NCBI RefSeq assembly: GCF_014217565.1
Contig: NZ_CP043661.1
Location: forward strand, 2,976,001-3,040,000
Direction: 5' to 3'
Source of the DNA: Kribbella qitaiheensis
GTDB lineage: Bacteria; Actinomycetota; Actinomycetes; Propionibacteriales; Kribbellaceae
Length of the DNA: 64,000 bases
Below are positions 1 to 9,147 of the stretch, piece after piece. The notes below the pieces were generated by a model. The model was given only the letters and a program-made list of their open reading frames with translations. It ran no database searches and was not told where the DNA came from. A program made the position numbers and the translations under genes. How positions within the stretch are numbered: position 1 is the stretch's first letter; the number at the start of each line of letters is the position of its first letter.

Positions 1-1
1 G

Positions 2-261
2 CTGACCTTCACGGCCGGCCTGGACAAAGCGCGGTACCCGGAGTTGATCGAGGCCGGCGCCGGGCTCTTCGAGGTGATCTTCGAGCCGGCCCGGCAGCTC
101 CGCCCGACCGACCAGGAAGCACGGAAGTTGGCGCTAGCGGTGACCGCGACCGCGACCGTTTCGCCGTCTTCATGCTCGAAGGGGTTCTGCTCGGCAGTCC
201 ACAGCAGGCCGTAGTACAAGCCAGGAAGCAGGCGGCAGCGAGCGCCCGCGCGCTTATCTGA
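2..261 (+). pseudogene. C-terminal part of a TetR-family regulator, frameshifted
   Basis: The window opens inside a coding region. One frame reads LTFTAGLDKARYPELIEAG and continues to about position 150. The protein then carries on in another frame as FAVFMLEGVLLGSPQQAV and stops at 261. Together they resemble the C-terminal ligand-binding (WHG-like) domain of TetR repressors. One missing base near 150-158, in a repeated gcgacc stretch, explains the switch: restoring a C gives a continuous reading through ...TATAHRFAVF. The DNA-binding half lies outside the window. The stop overlaps the end of the convergent downstream regulator by 8 bp. The family call is tentative because only the tail is visible; the frame change itself is clear. 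It may be a sequencing error. Confidence 0.5.
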
Positions 262-1288
262 CCGGGCCTGTGGAGTCCCGTACTACGAGGTTGGGCACCA
301 GCGAGATCTGGCGACGGGGGGAACCCGGCTCGGCGAGGCGGGCGCGGAGGGTTTCCACGGCCAGCCGGCCGACGTCCAGCTTGGCCGGCGAGACGGCGGT
401 CAGTGGGATGTCGGAGAGGTCGGCGACCTCGTCGTCGTAGCTGATCACCGAGAGGTCGCCGGGCACCGCGATGCCGTTCGCGATGGCCGCGTTGAGCAGC
501 AGGGTCGCCTCGCGGTCGGGGAAGCAGATGACCGCGGTCACCTTCTTGCGCAGGAGTTCCGCGAGGAAACGCTCGGCATCCGCAGTGGTCCACCGCTCGC
601 GCGACTCGACCAGCACGGGGACATCGCCGAGTCCCGCCCGGACCTGCGGAGCCGTGTGCGGGCTAACCCGTTCCAGGTAAGCGATCCGGGTGTGGCCGAG
701 GCCCCGCAGATGCTTGACCGCGGCACGCGCACCGGCTCCATGATTCGAGCCGACGAACTCGTGCAGCGTGTCCGGATCCTCCAGCCCCCGCTCGACGAGG
801 ACGACCGGCACATCGAGGTCCTCCAGCCCGGCCAGGCTCGGTCCATCGGCCGCGAGGATCAGCCCGGCCGCACCGGCACTCACCAGCCCGTCGACCGCCT
901 GCCGCTCCTCGACGGAATCCCACTCCGTACTGCGCAACAGCATCTGCGCGCCGTGTTTCGCGAGTTCACGCTCGATGCCGACGATGATGCGCGGGAAGTA
1001 GTAGGTCATCGACGGCACGGCCACGCCGATCAGCGGTCCGGTCTCGCTGCTCGCGATGTACATTCCCGACCCCTGCCGGCGATAGACGAGCCCGTCCTGG
1101 ACGAGCAGATCCACCGCCCGCCGGACCGTATTCAGGCTGACACCCTGCTCGCGCGCCAACTGCTGCTCGGTCGGCAACTTGCCGCCGGGCCATCTCAGTT
1201 CGGCGATCCCGCGGCGCAGTTCACCGGCGAGATGCCGTGCTTTCTGCCCACGCACAGCCTCGGCCGCCGGTACCTCGGATGCGCTCAC
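254..1288 (-). CDS. GntR-type winged-helix regulator with LacI-type sugar-binding domain
   Basis: Residues about 15-78 form a GntR winged helix, with KLPTEQQLAREQGVSLNTVR as the recognition region and RRQGSGMYI as the wing. Residues about 85-344 form a LacI/periplasmic-binding-type effector domain (PLIGVAVPSMTYYFP, DGLVSAGAAGLILA, VISYDDEVADLSDIPLTAV). This AraR-like architecture usually controls carbohydrate genes. The effector domain is slightly short: only about ten residues separate RVSPHTAPQVRAG from PVLVESRE, where relatives carry a longer loop. The gene is divergent from the secreted polysaccharide lyase across a 121-bp gap, so it most likely regulates that gene in response to a sugar product. 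The ligand cannot be told from the sequence. Confidence 0.85.
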   Translation of the reverse strand: MSASEVPAAEAVRGQKARHLAGELRRGIAELRWPGGKLPTEQQLAREQGVSLNTVRRAVDLLVQDGLVYRRQGSGMYIASSETGPLIGVAVPSMTYYFPRIIVGIERELAKHGAQMLLRSTEWDSVEERQAVDGLVSAGAAGLILAADGPSLAGLEDLDVPVVLVERGLEDPDTLHEFVGSNHGAGARAAVKHLRGLGHTRIAYLERVSPHTAPQVRAGLGDVPVLVESRERWTTADAERFLAELLRKKVTAVICFPDREATLLLNAAIANGIAVPGDLSVISYDDEVADLSDIPLTAVSPAKLDVGRLAVETLRARLAEPGSPRRQISLVPNLVVRDSTGPVR

Positions 1289-1336
1289 GCGCCGACTCTA
1301 CCGGCAGAACTCTGGAAATTCATTAGCATCAATCTG

Positions 1337-1365
1337 TTGACCCAGGGAATGACTTGGAACACACT
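1337..1365 (+). promoter_or_regulatory. possible promoter of the polysaccharide lyase gene
   Basis: In the divergent gap TTGACC (1337-1342) is followed after 17 bp by CACACT (1360-1365), a good -35 with a weak -10. It lies 45 bp before the lyase start and its SD AAGGAGAG. The flanking, relatively AT-rich stretch 1311-1335 would be a natural operator for the divergent GntR-LacI regulator, but I see no clean palindrome there. Confidence 0.3.
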
Positions 1366-1409
1366 CATCCGAAACAGCCCCAGCGATCCGCCCCGCTGAA
1401 GGAGAGACA

Positions 1410-3734
1410 GTGAAACGACGCACCTTCCTGGCCGGTACTACGGCCGCCGCCGCTGCCCTCACCCTCGAGCTGCCGGCCTTCGCGGCCCCAGCGGACTTCG
1501 CAGCTCTGCGAGCCAAGTGGGCCGCCGACCTCACCGGTAGCGCGGCGATCGTTCCGGCCGACCCGGACTACGCCGCGGCCCTGGCCCGGCTGGATGCCGC
1601 GGTGCTGTCATCGCTGGCCAAGCTGGATCGCACCGCGACCAGGAAACTCATCTTCACCGATCAGCCACTGACCGCGGACCCATCGATCCCGAACACCTAC
1701 GTCCGCCTGGAGCAATGGGCGACCGCCTGGGCCACCCCGGGATCGCAGTACCACGCCGACCCCGCATTGCTGGCCGTCATACAAGCTGCACTGGAGTCGA
1801 TGGACCAGCTGATCTACAAGACGACCACGGTCGAGTTCGGCAACTGGTGGTCGTGGGAGATCGGTGCGACCCGGCCGCTCGCGAACATCATGGTCCTGCT
1901 GTACGACGAACTGCCGGCCGAGACCCGTGAGCGGTACTGCGCGGCCATCGACCACTTCGTCCCCGACCCGTACCGGATGTTCCCGCCCGAGCGCGGCCCG
2001 ATCGTCTCGACCGGCGCGAACCGGGTCGACCTCTGCCAGGCGATCATCGTGCGGTCACTGGTCACCGAGGACGAAGCGAAACTCACGCATGCCCGGGACG
2101 GCCTCAGCGACACCTGGCAGTACGTCACCAGCGGCGACGGGTTCTACCGCGACGGTTCGTTCGTGCAGCACACCTGGGTCGCGTACACGGGCACCTACGG
2201 CCACGTCCTGCTCAACGGTATCGGAAAACTCCTTGCCCTGCTGGCGAATTCGCCCTGGGCAGTCACCGATCCGAAGCGGCAGATCCTGTTCGACTCGGTC
2301 GCGAAGGCTTACCTTCCCGTCGTTCACGACGCGCGGATGATGGACTTCGTCCGCGGCCGCGCGGTCTCCCGGTACAACGCGTCCGACCACAACGACGGCT
2401 ACACGGCGATCGAGGCGATCCTCCGCCTCTCGAAGGGCGTCGACTCCACCCTCGCCACCCAATGGCGAGCCGCGGTCGCCGGCTGGGTGCAGCGCGACAC
2501 CTTCGGCAATCTGTTGTCAGGGGCAACGATCCCGCGGGTCGCGCTGGTCAAGAGCCTGGAGGGCGTGACGCCGGCGCCCGAGCGCGATGGCCACACCTTG
2601 TTCGCGAGCATGGACCGGTCCGTCCACCGCCGCTCGGGCTGGGCCTACTCGATCTCGATGGCCAGCAGCCGGATCGCGTACTACGAATGCGGCAACGGCG
2701 AGAACGACCAGGGCTTCCACAGCGGATCCGGGATGACGTACCTCTACGACAGCGACAACGGCCAGTACGCCGACGCATTCTGGCCGACCGTGGATCGCTA
2801 TCGACTCCCCGGCACCACTGTCGACAAATTGCCATTGGCACCAAAGGCCGGCGGCGAATGGGGCGCGGCTCGCCCCACGACGACCTGGGTCGGCGGCTCC
2901 ACCCTCGACGGCTACGCCGCGATCGGCCAGGACCTCCAAGGTCCCGTCTCCCCGATGCGGGCGCGGAAGTCCTGGTTCTGTCTGGATGAGTACGTCGTGG
3001 CGCTCGGCGCGGGCATCACCGGCAGCAGCGGCAACTCCGTGGAGACCGTCGTGGAGAACCGCAATCTCCACAGCACCGGCACGAATCCCTTTACCGTGAA
3101 CGGGATCCAGCAGGTCCCGAACCTCGGCGACTCCCAAGCCGTCGACGCGCGCTGGGCCCATCTCGACGGGGTTGGCGGCTACGTCTTCCTCAACGGCACG
3201 CAGGCCCTGCAACTGAAACGCGAGGAACGAACAGGCTCCTGGCGAGACGTCAACACCGGCGGACCGACCACGCCGATCACCCGGCGCTACCTGACGATGT
3301 GGCTGGACCACGGCGTCGACCCGGCCGACGCGAAGTACAGCTATCTCGTCGCACCGGGAGCATCCGCCGCCCGGACCGAGCAACTGGCCCAGTACGCCGG
3401 GTTGCTGGTCCTCCGCAACACCGCAGACGTGCAGGCAATCCTCAGCGGCGGATTGTTGCTGGCCAACTTCTGGAAGGCCGACCGGATCGCCGAACTGACC
3501 GCGGACACTCCTTGTTCGGTGATCCGGCGGGTGCGCGGCCGGGAGATCGACCTCGCCGTCTCCGATCCGACCCAACTCGCCGCTGCCGTCAAGCTCCGGA
3601 TCTTGTTGCCCGGGGCAAAGGTCGTCCGGGCCGACGAAGGTGTCACCGTACGGCGTACCCTGCTCGGCCTCGACATCAGCGCCGACGTCACCGGGGCGGC
3701 GGGGGCGACCAGAAGCTTGACGGTCCGGATCTAG
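1410..3734 (+). CDS. secreted polysaccharide lyase family 8 (hyaluronate/chondroitin/xanthan lyase type)
   Basis: This is a 774-residue protein with an N-terminal twin-arginine-like export signal (MKRRTFLAG followed by an Ala-rich stretch, cleavage likely after AFA). PL8 hallmarks appear in order: NWWSWEIGATRPLANIM near residue 144, the Asn in GANRVDLCQ near 201, the catalytic His and Tyr in FVQHTWVAYTGTYGH near 251, RGRAVSR near 314, and NGENDQGFHSGSG near 429. The rest forms the central and C-terminal beta domains. Length fits the family (about 750-800). PL8 enzymes cleave acidic polysaccharides by beta-elimination outside the cell; the substrate (hyaluronan, chondroitin, xanthan) is not resolved. 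The start is GTG at 1410 with SD AAGGAGAG. It is divergent from a GntR-LacI regulator, and its 3' end overlaps the convergent YCII gene by 4 bp. Confidence 0.9.
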   Translation: MKRRTFLAGTTAAAAALTLELPAFAAPADFAALRAKWAADLTGSAAIVPADPDYAAALARLDAAVLSSLAKLDRTATRKLIFTDQPLTADPSIPNTYVRLEQWATAWATPGSQYHADPALLAVIQAALESMDQLIYKTTTVEFGNWWSWEIGATRPLANIMVLLYDELPAETRERYCAAIDHFVPDPYRMFPPERGPIVSTGANRVDLCQAIIVRSLVTEDEAKLTHARDGLSDTWQYVTSGDGFYRDGSFVQHTWVAYTGTYGHVLLNGIGKLLALLANSPWAVTDPKRQILFDSVAKAYLPVVHDARMMDFVRGRAVSRYNASDHNDGYTAIEAILRLSKGVDSTLATQWRAAVAGWVQRDTFGNLLSGATIPRVALVKSLEGVTPAPERDGHTLFASMDRSVHRRSGWAYSISMASSRIAYYECGNGENDQGFHSGSGMTYLYDSDNGQYADAFWPTVDRYRLPGTTVDKLPLAPKAGGEWGAARPTTTWVGGSTLDGYAAIGQDLQGPVSPMRARKSWFCLDEYVVALGAGITGSSGNSVETVVENRNLHSTGTNPFTVNGIQQVPNLGDSQAVDARWAHLDGVGGYVFLNGTQALQLKREERTGSWRDVNTGGPTTPITRRYLTMWLDHGVDPADAKYSYLVAPGASAARTEQLAQYAGLLVLRNTADVQAILSGGLLLANFWKADRIAELTADTPCSVIRRVRGREIDLAVSDPTQLAAAVKLRILLPGAKVVRADEGVTVRRTLLGLDISADVTGAAGATRSLTVRI

Positions 3735-4078
3735 TAGTCGGCTCCGGCGGTGAGCATGATCGGGCGGATCTCGACTGCCAGGCCGTCGATCCTCGTGTCG
3801 GGGAGGAGGTCCGCGAGTTCGATCGCGCGGGCCTTCGACTCGACGTCGACGAGGTAGTAGCCGCCGACGGAGGCCGCCCGGAACGGTCCCGGGCGGATCC
3901 CCCGGCTGGAGATGACCGTGCTCGTCGTCGGATCGGCAAGGGCGTGGCTGCTGATCATCTCGCCGGCCTCCTCGGCGATCCGGCGGAACTCGTCGCGCCC
4001 GGCCCGGACCGACGCCCGCTCCGCCTCGGTCAGTTCCAGCACCTCTGCGTCCACCTGCAGGATCAGCAAGTACTTCAC
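3731..4078 (-). CDS. YCII-related domain protein
   Basis: The 115-residue protein begins MKYLLILQVDAE and contains GPFRAASVGGYYLVDVESKA and a C-terminal ELADLLPDTR...VEIRPIM segment. This is the ferredoxin-like alpha/beta fold of the YCII/DGPF family, without a strict DGPF motif. Members are small cytosolic proteins of poorly known function, often paired with ECF sigma factors; no sigma gene is adjacent here. Its stop overlaps the convergent lyase stop by 4 bp. The start is ATG at 4078. Confidence 0.75.
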   Translation of the reverse strand: MKYLLILQVDAEVLELTEAERASVRAGRDEFRRIAEEAGEMISSHALADPTTSTVISSRGIRPGPFRAASVGGYYLVDVESKARAIELADLLPDTRIDGLAVEIRPIMLTAGADY

Positions 4079-4165
4079 CGGCCACTCCTTCGCTCCGGCC
4101 GCCCGTTTGCGACCCCTCGATCAAAAGGTCGGAGCCGACCGCGCTGCTTTGACATGATGGGCGGC

Positions 4166-4690
4166 ATGTTCACCTCCACCGAGCGCCTGACCGTGCGACG
4201 GTTCCGCGCCCAGGACGTCGCGGCCTTCTCGGCGTACCGGTCGGTGCCGGAGGTCGCGCGCTACCAGTCCTGGGATGCGCCATTCAGCCTCGAGAAGGCG
4301 ACCGCGACGGTGCAGGGGTTCGCCAACGGGGATCCGCTGGCGGCCGGCTGGTTCCAGTACGCGATCGACCTCGACGGCGTACTGATCGGCGATCTCGGGC
4401 TGAACCTGGCCGAGAACCTGATGCAGGCCGAACTCGGCTTCACCCTGGCACCGGAGTACCAGGGCAAGGGCTACGCGACCGAGGCTGTTCGCGGGTTACT
4501 CAACCATCTCTTCGTCGAACGGAACCTGCATCGCGTCTCGGCCGAGTGCGACACCCGCAATCTCGCCTCGGCTCAATTGCTGAGGCGAATCGGCTTTCGC
4601 GACGAAGGCCTACGGCTGCAGAACACCTGGTTCAAAGGCGAATGGACCGACGACTTTTTCTTCGGCCTCCTCCGCTCCGACTGGTTCTGA
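4166..4690 (+). CDS. GNAT-family N-acetyltransferase (RimJ/RimL type)
   Basis: A 174-residue protein starting MFTSTERLTVRRFRAQD. It shows the acetyl-CoA binding region GFTLAPEYQGKGYATEAV (motif A, Q/RxxGxG/A form) and the late motif ECDTRNLASAQLLRRIGF typical of RimJ/RimL-like enzymes that acetylate N-terminal or small-molecule amines. Two further in-frame ATGs lie at 4154 and 4157; 4166 is chosen because the family alignment starts there. It stands alone on the plus strand between the YCII gene and a repeat-containing gap. The substrate is unknown. Confidence 0.85.
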   Translation: MFTSTERLTVRRFRAQDVAAFSAYRSVPEVARYQSWDAPFSLEKATATVQGFANGDPLAAGWFQYAIDLDGVLIGDLGLNLAENLMQAELGFTLAPEYQGKGYATEAVRGLLNHLFVERNLHRVSAECDTRNLASAQLLRRIGFRDEGLRLQNTWFKGEWTDDFFFGLLRSDWF

Positions 4691-4838
4691 TCCCGTCCCC
4701 AAAGGCAGCGACCGGGGAGCGCTCCCCACCCGAAGGCGCCAGCCACCTCCCCCATTCACAAAGGAACAGGATGGCAGCCGCAACCGCGCCAGCTTGACCA
4801 ACCCCATCGAGGCACCCCTGCCCCCAGCACGGCCCATC

Positions 4839-4974
4839 TTTGTGCACCAGTTGAGCGTTCCGCCGCCGGAGAACGCTCAGCGGATACACAAGGCCGGCAA
4901 CCGACGTGGGCGTTCCGCGCCTTGTGCACGGCCTGAGCAGACGATCGGCCCGAAACACTCAGCCGGTGCGCAAA
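4839..4974. repeat. two adjacent palindromic elements of a TTGTGCAC family
   Basis: The 463-bp gap 4691-5153 has no supported gene. Its core holds two hairpins. The first (4839-4893) pairs TTTGTGCACC...TGAGCGTTC with GAACGCTCA...ATACACAAGG; the inner 9 bp match perfectly. The second (4920-4974) pairs CCTTGTGCACGGCCTGAG with CTCAGCCGGTGCGCAAAG imperfectly. A related copy lies at 17171-17226. I see nothing else convincing in the gap. Confidence 0.6.
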
Positions 4975-5153
4975 GACGTCCACACCGCGGGCAACGCGCC
5001 CGCCCGGCCTTGGAAGCAGCCGACCTTGCTCAATCACGTTCCGCGCAACTGGACCAACATCCACCGGGACCAGCGCGACGAGAGCCGGCCCTGCGGCGGT
5101 CCTCCGATGCCCTGCGTCGGACGTTGTTTGAGTGATTGCGGTCAGTGCGGGCA

Positions 5154-5922
5154 CTAACTGCTGCCGCGTGCGGCCCAAGCCCTCGCGATGAGGTGGATCG
5201 AGCCGTCCTCCGCAACGGGCAGACGCTGCTGAAGCTCTTCTCTCAGGGCATCCTGCGCAGGCTGTTCGAGGGCACGGAGGTACGCCGGCCCCGGGTCCCT
5301 GGCCGCCGAGGAACGGATTCCAGTAGTCGTCGAAGGACGTGAAGACCGTCGGTATGTCGATGGCGCGCGTGGTGATGTCTGACAACCCAGCCTCCGAGAA
5401 CAGCCGCTCCAGCCCCTCGGGATTGCAGAACGGGAACCGGGCACCCTCGTCGTGCGCGGCATCCTCCGGCCGTAGGTCGAGAGCGGCATCCCAGAAGTAC
5501 TTCATCAGCTGCATCTGATCCGCGTAGTCCCAGACGTACACGGCGACCGTCTTGCCGATCGTGCGCATTCGTCGGAGTGCGCCGATCCGGTCCGGCACGA
5601 AGTTGAGGGCGAGTCCCGCGACGACCACGTCGACCGATTCGTCCGGGAGATCCTCGGCGCCGCGGACCTCGAACCGCACCCGCTCGTCCTGCACGGTCTT
5701 GCGGGCATGGTCGAGGAAACCGGGCGACGGATCCAAGCTGAGCACTTCGGACGGGTTCGCAGTACTGAGAATGGTGCTGGTCAGCGCACCGGTGCCGCAA
5801 CCGACATCCATCCAGCGCAACCCGTCCGGCTGATCCAGCCACGCCAGGAACTCCTTGGCCACCTGACGGCTCCACCGGCCGACATACGACTCGTAGATCT
5901 CCCCGCTCGCCCAGACATCCAT
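5154..5922 (-). pseudogene. class I SAM-dependent methyltransferase, one frameshift
   Basis: From the ATG at 5922 the protein reads MDVWASGEIYESYVGRWSRQ and carries the SAM-binding motif WMDVGCGTGALT, the acidic LSLDPSPGF strand and an AEDLPDESVDVVVAG segment. After YWNPFLGGQGPG the frame is lost. The expected tail, PAYLRALEQPAQDALREELQ...IHLIARAWAARGSS, is intact in the neighbouring frame and ends at 5154. One extra G on the coding strand (plus-strand CCCC at 5289-5292, where CCC restores the frame) explains it. The full protein would be about 255 residues, normal for the family. It is probably a base-call error or a very recent mutation, since the tail has not decayed. The substrate is unknown. 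Confidence 0.75.
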
Positions 5923-5964
5923 CCCAACACCATAGGCCCGCCCTCGCTGACCCAAACACCCTTC

Positions 5965-6205
5965 GCCACCTCCCCCGCCTTCCTCCGCGCCCCGCCTTCC
6001 TCCGCGACCCGCCTTCCACCTCCCCCGTCTTCCTCCGCGACCCGCTTTCCTCCGCGCCCCGCCTTCCACCTCCCCCGTCTTCCTCCGCGACCCGCTTTCC
6101 TCCGCGCCCCGCCTTCCACCTCCCCCGTCTTCCTCCGCGACCCGCTTTCCTCCGCGCCCCGCCTTCCACCTCCCCCGTCTTCCTCCGCGACCCGCCTTCC
6201 TTGCC
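5965..6205. repeat. 50-bp tandem repeat array
   Basis: The unit begins GCCTTCCACCTCCCCCGTCT and recurs exactly every 50 bp at 6011, 6061, 6111 and 6161, with degenerate half-units on the left. It fills the gap between two minus-strand genes (5923-6226), directly upstream of the methyltransferase start. 50 is not a multiple of three, so the long reading frames crossing it are accidental. Confidence 0.9.
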
Positions 6206-6226
6206 TCGCCTTCCTTTCCTTTGTTT

Positions 6227-7165
6227 TTAGCTTGTGGTGGTTCTCGCCGGCAGCGTGACCCCGGTGAGGCGCTCGGCCTCCAGCCACAACCGCGCGCTGA
6301 CCTGTACGTCGAGGGAGCGGCTCGGCGCCTTCGCCTTCTTCGCCGGGCCGACCAGACCGAAACGGCCACTCGGACCGTAGTACGAGCCGGCCGGGGCATC
6401 CGGGCTCGTCGCGGCGACCAGCAGCGGTTCCGCACCCATCTCGACGCCCTGCGACGGGAGCGGGTTGTGGTTCTCGACGAGCGAGTGCCACCAGGGCAGC
6501 TTGTCGCGGCCGAGGCTCGCCCCCGCGCTCTGGAGGTTGGTGCGGGTGTAGCCCGGGTGTGCCGCGGTGCTCAGCAGGTTCCAGCCACGCTCGGCCGCGA
6601 TGGCCGCGAGCTGGTGGCTGAACATGAGGTCGGCCAGCTTCGACTGGGCGTACGTGCCCGTGGCGCGGTAGCGGGTCTGCTCCCACTGCAGGTCGTCGAA
6701 CCGGATCTTGCCGAAGTTGGCGACCCCACTGCTCATCGTGGCGACCCGGGGTGCGGGCGCCGCGAGCAGCAACGGCAGCAGCCGCAGGGTCAGCGCGAAC
6801 GGGCCGAGGAAGTTGCTGCCGAACTGCAGCTCGAAGCCGTCCTTCGTCGTCATCCGGCTCGGCGGTGTCATCACTCCGGCGTTGTTGACGAGCAGGTCGA
6901 TCGGGGTGCCAGCCGCGATCATCCCGGCGGCGAACTCCTCCACCGAGGCGAGGTCGGCCAGGTCGATCCGGCGTACTTCGAGCTGCGCGTCCGGATGCGC
7001 GGCGAGGATCTCGTCGCGGGCGGCTTCGCCCTTGGACATGGTCCGGACGGCGAGCACCACCTGGGCGCCGGCGGCGGCCAGGCGCTTGGCCGTCTCCTTG
7101 CCGGTGCCACTGTTCGCACCGGTGACGACGGCGAGTTTGCCAGTCTGATCAGGGACGACGTACAT
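6227..7165 (-). CDS. short-chain dehydrogenase/reductase
   Basis: About 312 residues. It has the NAD(P) glycine motif [12 protein letters not shown], the NNAG strand (LLVNNAGVM) and catalytic Ser plus YAQSK (YxxxK). The C-terminal half resembles the retinol-dehydrogenase/WW-domain-oxidoreductase-like SDRs ([12 protein letters not shown]). ATG at 7165 is preferred over ATG at 7180 because GGAG lies just upstream of it. It is divergent from a TetR gene across a gap with three operator-like palindromes, so the TetR protein almost certainly represses it. The substrate is unknown. Confidence 0.88.
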   Translation of the reverse strand: MYVVPDQTGKLAVVTGANSGTGKETAKRLAAAGAQVVLAVRTMSKGEAARDEILAAHPDAQLEVRRIDLADLASVEEFAAGMIAAGTPIDLLVNNAGVMTPPSRMTTKDGFELQFGSNFLGPFALTLRLLPLLLAAPAPRVATMSSGVANFGKIRFDDLQWEQTRYRATGTYAQSKLADLMFSHQLAAIAAERGWNLLSTAAHPGYTRTNLQSAGASLGRDKLPWWHSLVENHNPLPSQGVEMGAEPLLVAATSPDAPAGSYYGPSGRFGLVGPAKKAKAPSRSLDVQVSARLWLEAERLTGVTLPARTTTS

Positions 7166-7183
7166 GAGCTGCTCCTTCATAAA

Positions 7184-7249
7184 AGACTGCTGGTCTGTTA
7201 CGAAGGAAACTATCAGACCGCTGGTCTGATGACAATAGACCGTCGGTCT
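7184..7249. promoter_or_regulatory. three TetR operator copies between the divergent SDR and TetR genes
   Basis: Three related 13-bp partial palindromes occur: AGACTGCTGGTCT (7184-7196), AGACCGCTGGTCT (7215-7227) and AGACCGTCGGTCT (7237-7249). They share AGAC...GGTCT and are spaced 31 and 22 bp centre to centre. They cover the region where both divergent promoters must lie. Confidence 0.8.
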
Positions 7250-7262
7250 GTAAGATGTGGGG

Positions 7263-7925
7263 ATGACGTTTCAGCGGGCACGCAGCGAGGAACAGCGAGC
7301 GGAACGGCGGCGGACGATCCTCACCACCGCCGAGACGATGCTGACCGAGATGCCCGTCGCCCAACTCAGCCTGAACGAGCTGAGCCGCCGGGTCGGACTG
7401 GCGAAGTCGAACGTGCTGAACTACTTCGAGTCGCGCGAGGCCGTGCTGCTCGAACTGGTGGATGTCGAGATGCGGGCCTGGGTGCAGGATCTGGCCGACG
7501 CACTACGCGAGGTGGATCCGGCCGGGTCCGCGACGGATCGCGGCAACCAGCTGACAGCCGCCGTCGTACGGACGCTGAAAGCACGGCCGGTGTTCTGCGA
7601 TCTGATCAGCGCACAGGCAGCGGTGCTGGAGCACAACATCTCCGCCGAGATGGCGCTGGCGTTCAAGCGCGGCATGGTAGGGCGCTACCAGCAGATGATC
7701 GAGCTGGTGGCCGGCGTCCTGCCGGAGATCGGCGACGAGGGTGCCGGGCAGTTCATCGCGACGGCGAGCCTGCTGGCCGGAGCGATCTGGAGCCATGCCT
7801 GCGCCGGCCCCGCCATACTCGCCGCCTACGAGGCCGACCCCACCCTGGCCGCGCTGCGAATCGAGTTCGAACCAGCACTCACCCAGAGCCTCAACGCCTT
7901 ACTGACCGGCCTCCTCCCCCGCTGA
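7263..7925 (+). CDS. TetR-family transcriptional repressor
   Basis: A 220-residue protein. An N-terminal helix-turn-helix ([20 protein letters not shown], then [11 protein letters not shown]) is followed by an all-helical TetR_C-type ligand domain. ATG at 7263 is used; an in-frame GTG lies at 7257. It is divergent from the SDR gene with three AGAC...GGTCT operators between, the usual arrangement for an autoregulated repressor of a neighbouring oxidoreductase. A palindromic repeat follows 16 bp after its stop. The ligand is unknown. Confidence 0.88.
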   Translation: MTFQRARSEEQRAERRRTILTTAETMLTEMPVAQLSLNELSRRVGLAKSNVLNYFESREAVLLELVDVEMRAWVQDLADALREVDPAGSATDRGNQLTAAVVRTLKARPVFCDLISAQAAVLEHNISAEMALAFKRGMVGRYQQMIELVAGVLPEIGDEGAGQFIATASLLAGAIWSHACAGPAILAAYEADPTLAALRIEFEPALTQSLNALLTGLLPR

Positions 7926-7941
7926 GGCCCGACAGCTCCAC

Positions 7942-7991
7942 CTTGCGTCCGAAGAAGCGAGGGGTCTGCCCCTCGCCCCTTCGGACGCAAG
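7942..7991. repeat. gene-end palindrome, family TTGCGTCCGAA/TTCGGACGCAA (copy 1)
   Basis: Outer arms CTTGCGTCCGAAG and CTTCGGACGCAAG are perfect complements; inside is a second stem, GAGGGG with CCCCTC. It sits between the TetR stop (7925) and the convergent phosphatase stop (8014). It could act as a bidirectional terminator, but it lacks a T-run and recurs elsewhere in the window with the same arms. Confidence 0.85.
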
Positions 7992-8013
7992 CAGTCAGGG
8001 TCAGTGGCGGCTG

Positions 8014-8865
8014 TCAGGGCAGGTAGTAGTTCGGGTTCGGGAGCTTGAAGGTGCGGTCGGCGAAACCACCCTTGAGGTCGCTGAACTGGTCGCCGAAGTT
8101 GGCGACGATGTCGTAGCCGAGCGACTCGATGTGCGCGCGGGTGGCCGACTTGTAGTGGATCGTCGTGCAGGCGCCGTTCGGGTCGGCGGCGCAGGCCGTC
8201 TTCAGGTAGGCCGGGTAGTCGGCCAGGGCCGGCTTGGTGAACAGGCCGTCCTCGCCGTTCCGCAGGCCGGTCGGCTTCGGGTAGCCGGCGTCCACGCCGA
8301 CCCCGTCCTCGGTCAGGTTGCCGAGCGTCGCCGCCTCTTGGGCCGCGCCACGTCCGGTCAGGAAGAAGATCGCGTAGCCCTCACGCTCGGCGGTCTTCAC
8401 CAGGTCGACCATGCCCGGGACCGCGGGGAACCGCTGCTCGGTGACGAAGGTGCCGTTGGTGGTGGGGTTGAACGCCCAGTTGCTGGCGATCTCGTAGCTC
8501 CAGGTGGCCAGCGCGGTGTCGTCGACGTCGAGCAGGATCGCCTTGGTGTGCCGGGTGTGGTGCGGGATCGACAGCCAGTGCTTGCCGGAGGCCGCGACCG
8601 AACCGGCTTCCTTGGCGTAGTTGCTGTCCGGAGCGAAGGTGCCGGTGCCCAGCGGATCGCCGTAGTAGTTGCGGATCTGCTGCCGCAGTACGTCGATGTT
8701 GGTGATCTGGCGCTCGGACCGCGGCGTCGAGGTCTGGATAGCCGGCTGCTGGGCCGCGACCCCGGCCGAGTACGCGACTCCGCCCGCGACGGAGGCGACG
8801 GCCACAGCGGCGACACCGGTGAGAATCAGCCGGCGCGACGGCCGGCGCCAGGAACGGTTGACCAT
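8014..8865 (-). CDS. exported HAD-superfamily acid phosphatase (class B-like)
   Basis: A 283-residue protein. A basic N-terminus (MVNRSWRRPSRR) is followed by a hydrophobic segment (LILTGVAAVAVASVAGGVAY), a signal peptide or membrane anchor. HAD motif I is LLDVDDTALATWSYE, motif II is AIFFLTGRGAA, and the C-terminal acidic motif is VANFGDQFSDLKGG. This matches secreted acid phosphatases of the class B/plant vegetative-storage-protein group, which dephosphorylate organic phosphates outside the membrane. ATG at 8865 is preceded by the SD GGGAGAGG. It is a single gene, convergent with the TetR gene. The 282-bp gap on its upstream side (8866-9147) shows nothing I can support. Confidence 0.88.
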   Translation of the reverse strand: MVNRSWRRPSRRLILTGVAAVAVASVAGGVAYSAGVAAQQPAIQTSTPRSERQITNIDVLRQQIRNYYGDPLGTGTFAPDSNYAKEAGSVAASGKHWLSIPHHTRHTKAILLDVDDTALATWSYEIASNWAFNPTTNGTFVTEQRFPAVPGMVDLVKTAEREGYAIFFLTGRGAAQEAATLGNLTEDGVGVDAGYPKPTGLRNGEDGLFTKPALADYPAYLKTACAADPNGACTTIHYKSATRAHIESLGYDIVANFGDQFSDLKGGFADRTFKLPNPNYYLP

Positions 8866-9147
8866 GATGACCTCTCCCAAGGACGGGTAATGCTTGCAGA
8901 AGCAAACTAACCCCGCACCGGCCGATCACCGTGAAGCCGCCCACAACTCTCGGGGAATCCTCCGCGCCGCAATCACCGAGCGACGGCGCGACGCCCCACC
9001 CCCCCATCGCGTCACCGTCGGCCGGGGGATCCCCCGATGCGGCCGGCCGGCGGTGGTCGCCAGATCACCGAGCACGCGGCGGAGCGGGTGATCGCGGCCG
9101 ACTTCCTCCCCAGCGCATCGCAGAAGCCGTAGCGCACAGTGCGGCGG

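Noticed and set aside
2517..4124. A 535-codon minus-strand open frame across the lyase and YCII genes
   Set aside because: It covers two well-supported genes in other frames and has no domain signal.
4794..5135. Plus-strand open frame in the gap after the GNAT gene
   Set aside because: It runs through two hairpin repeats, has no domain and lacks a ribosome-binding site.
5965..6205. Possible CRISPR array
   Set aside because: The 50-bp units are contiguous with no unique spacers; it is a simple tandem repeat. The same applies to the 26-, 29-, 44- and 84-bp arrays.
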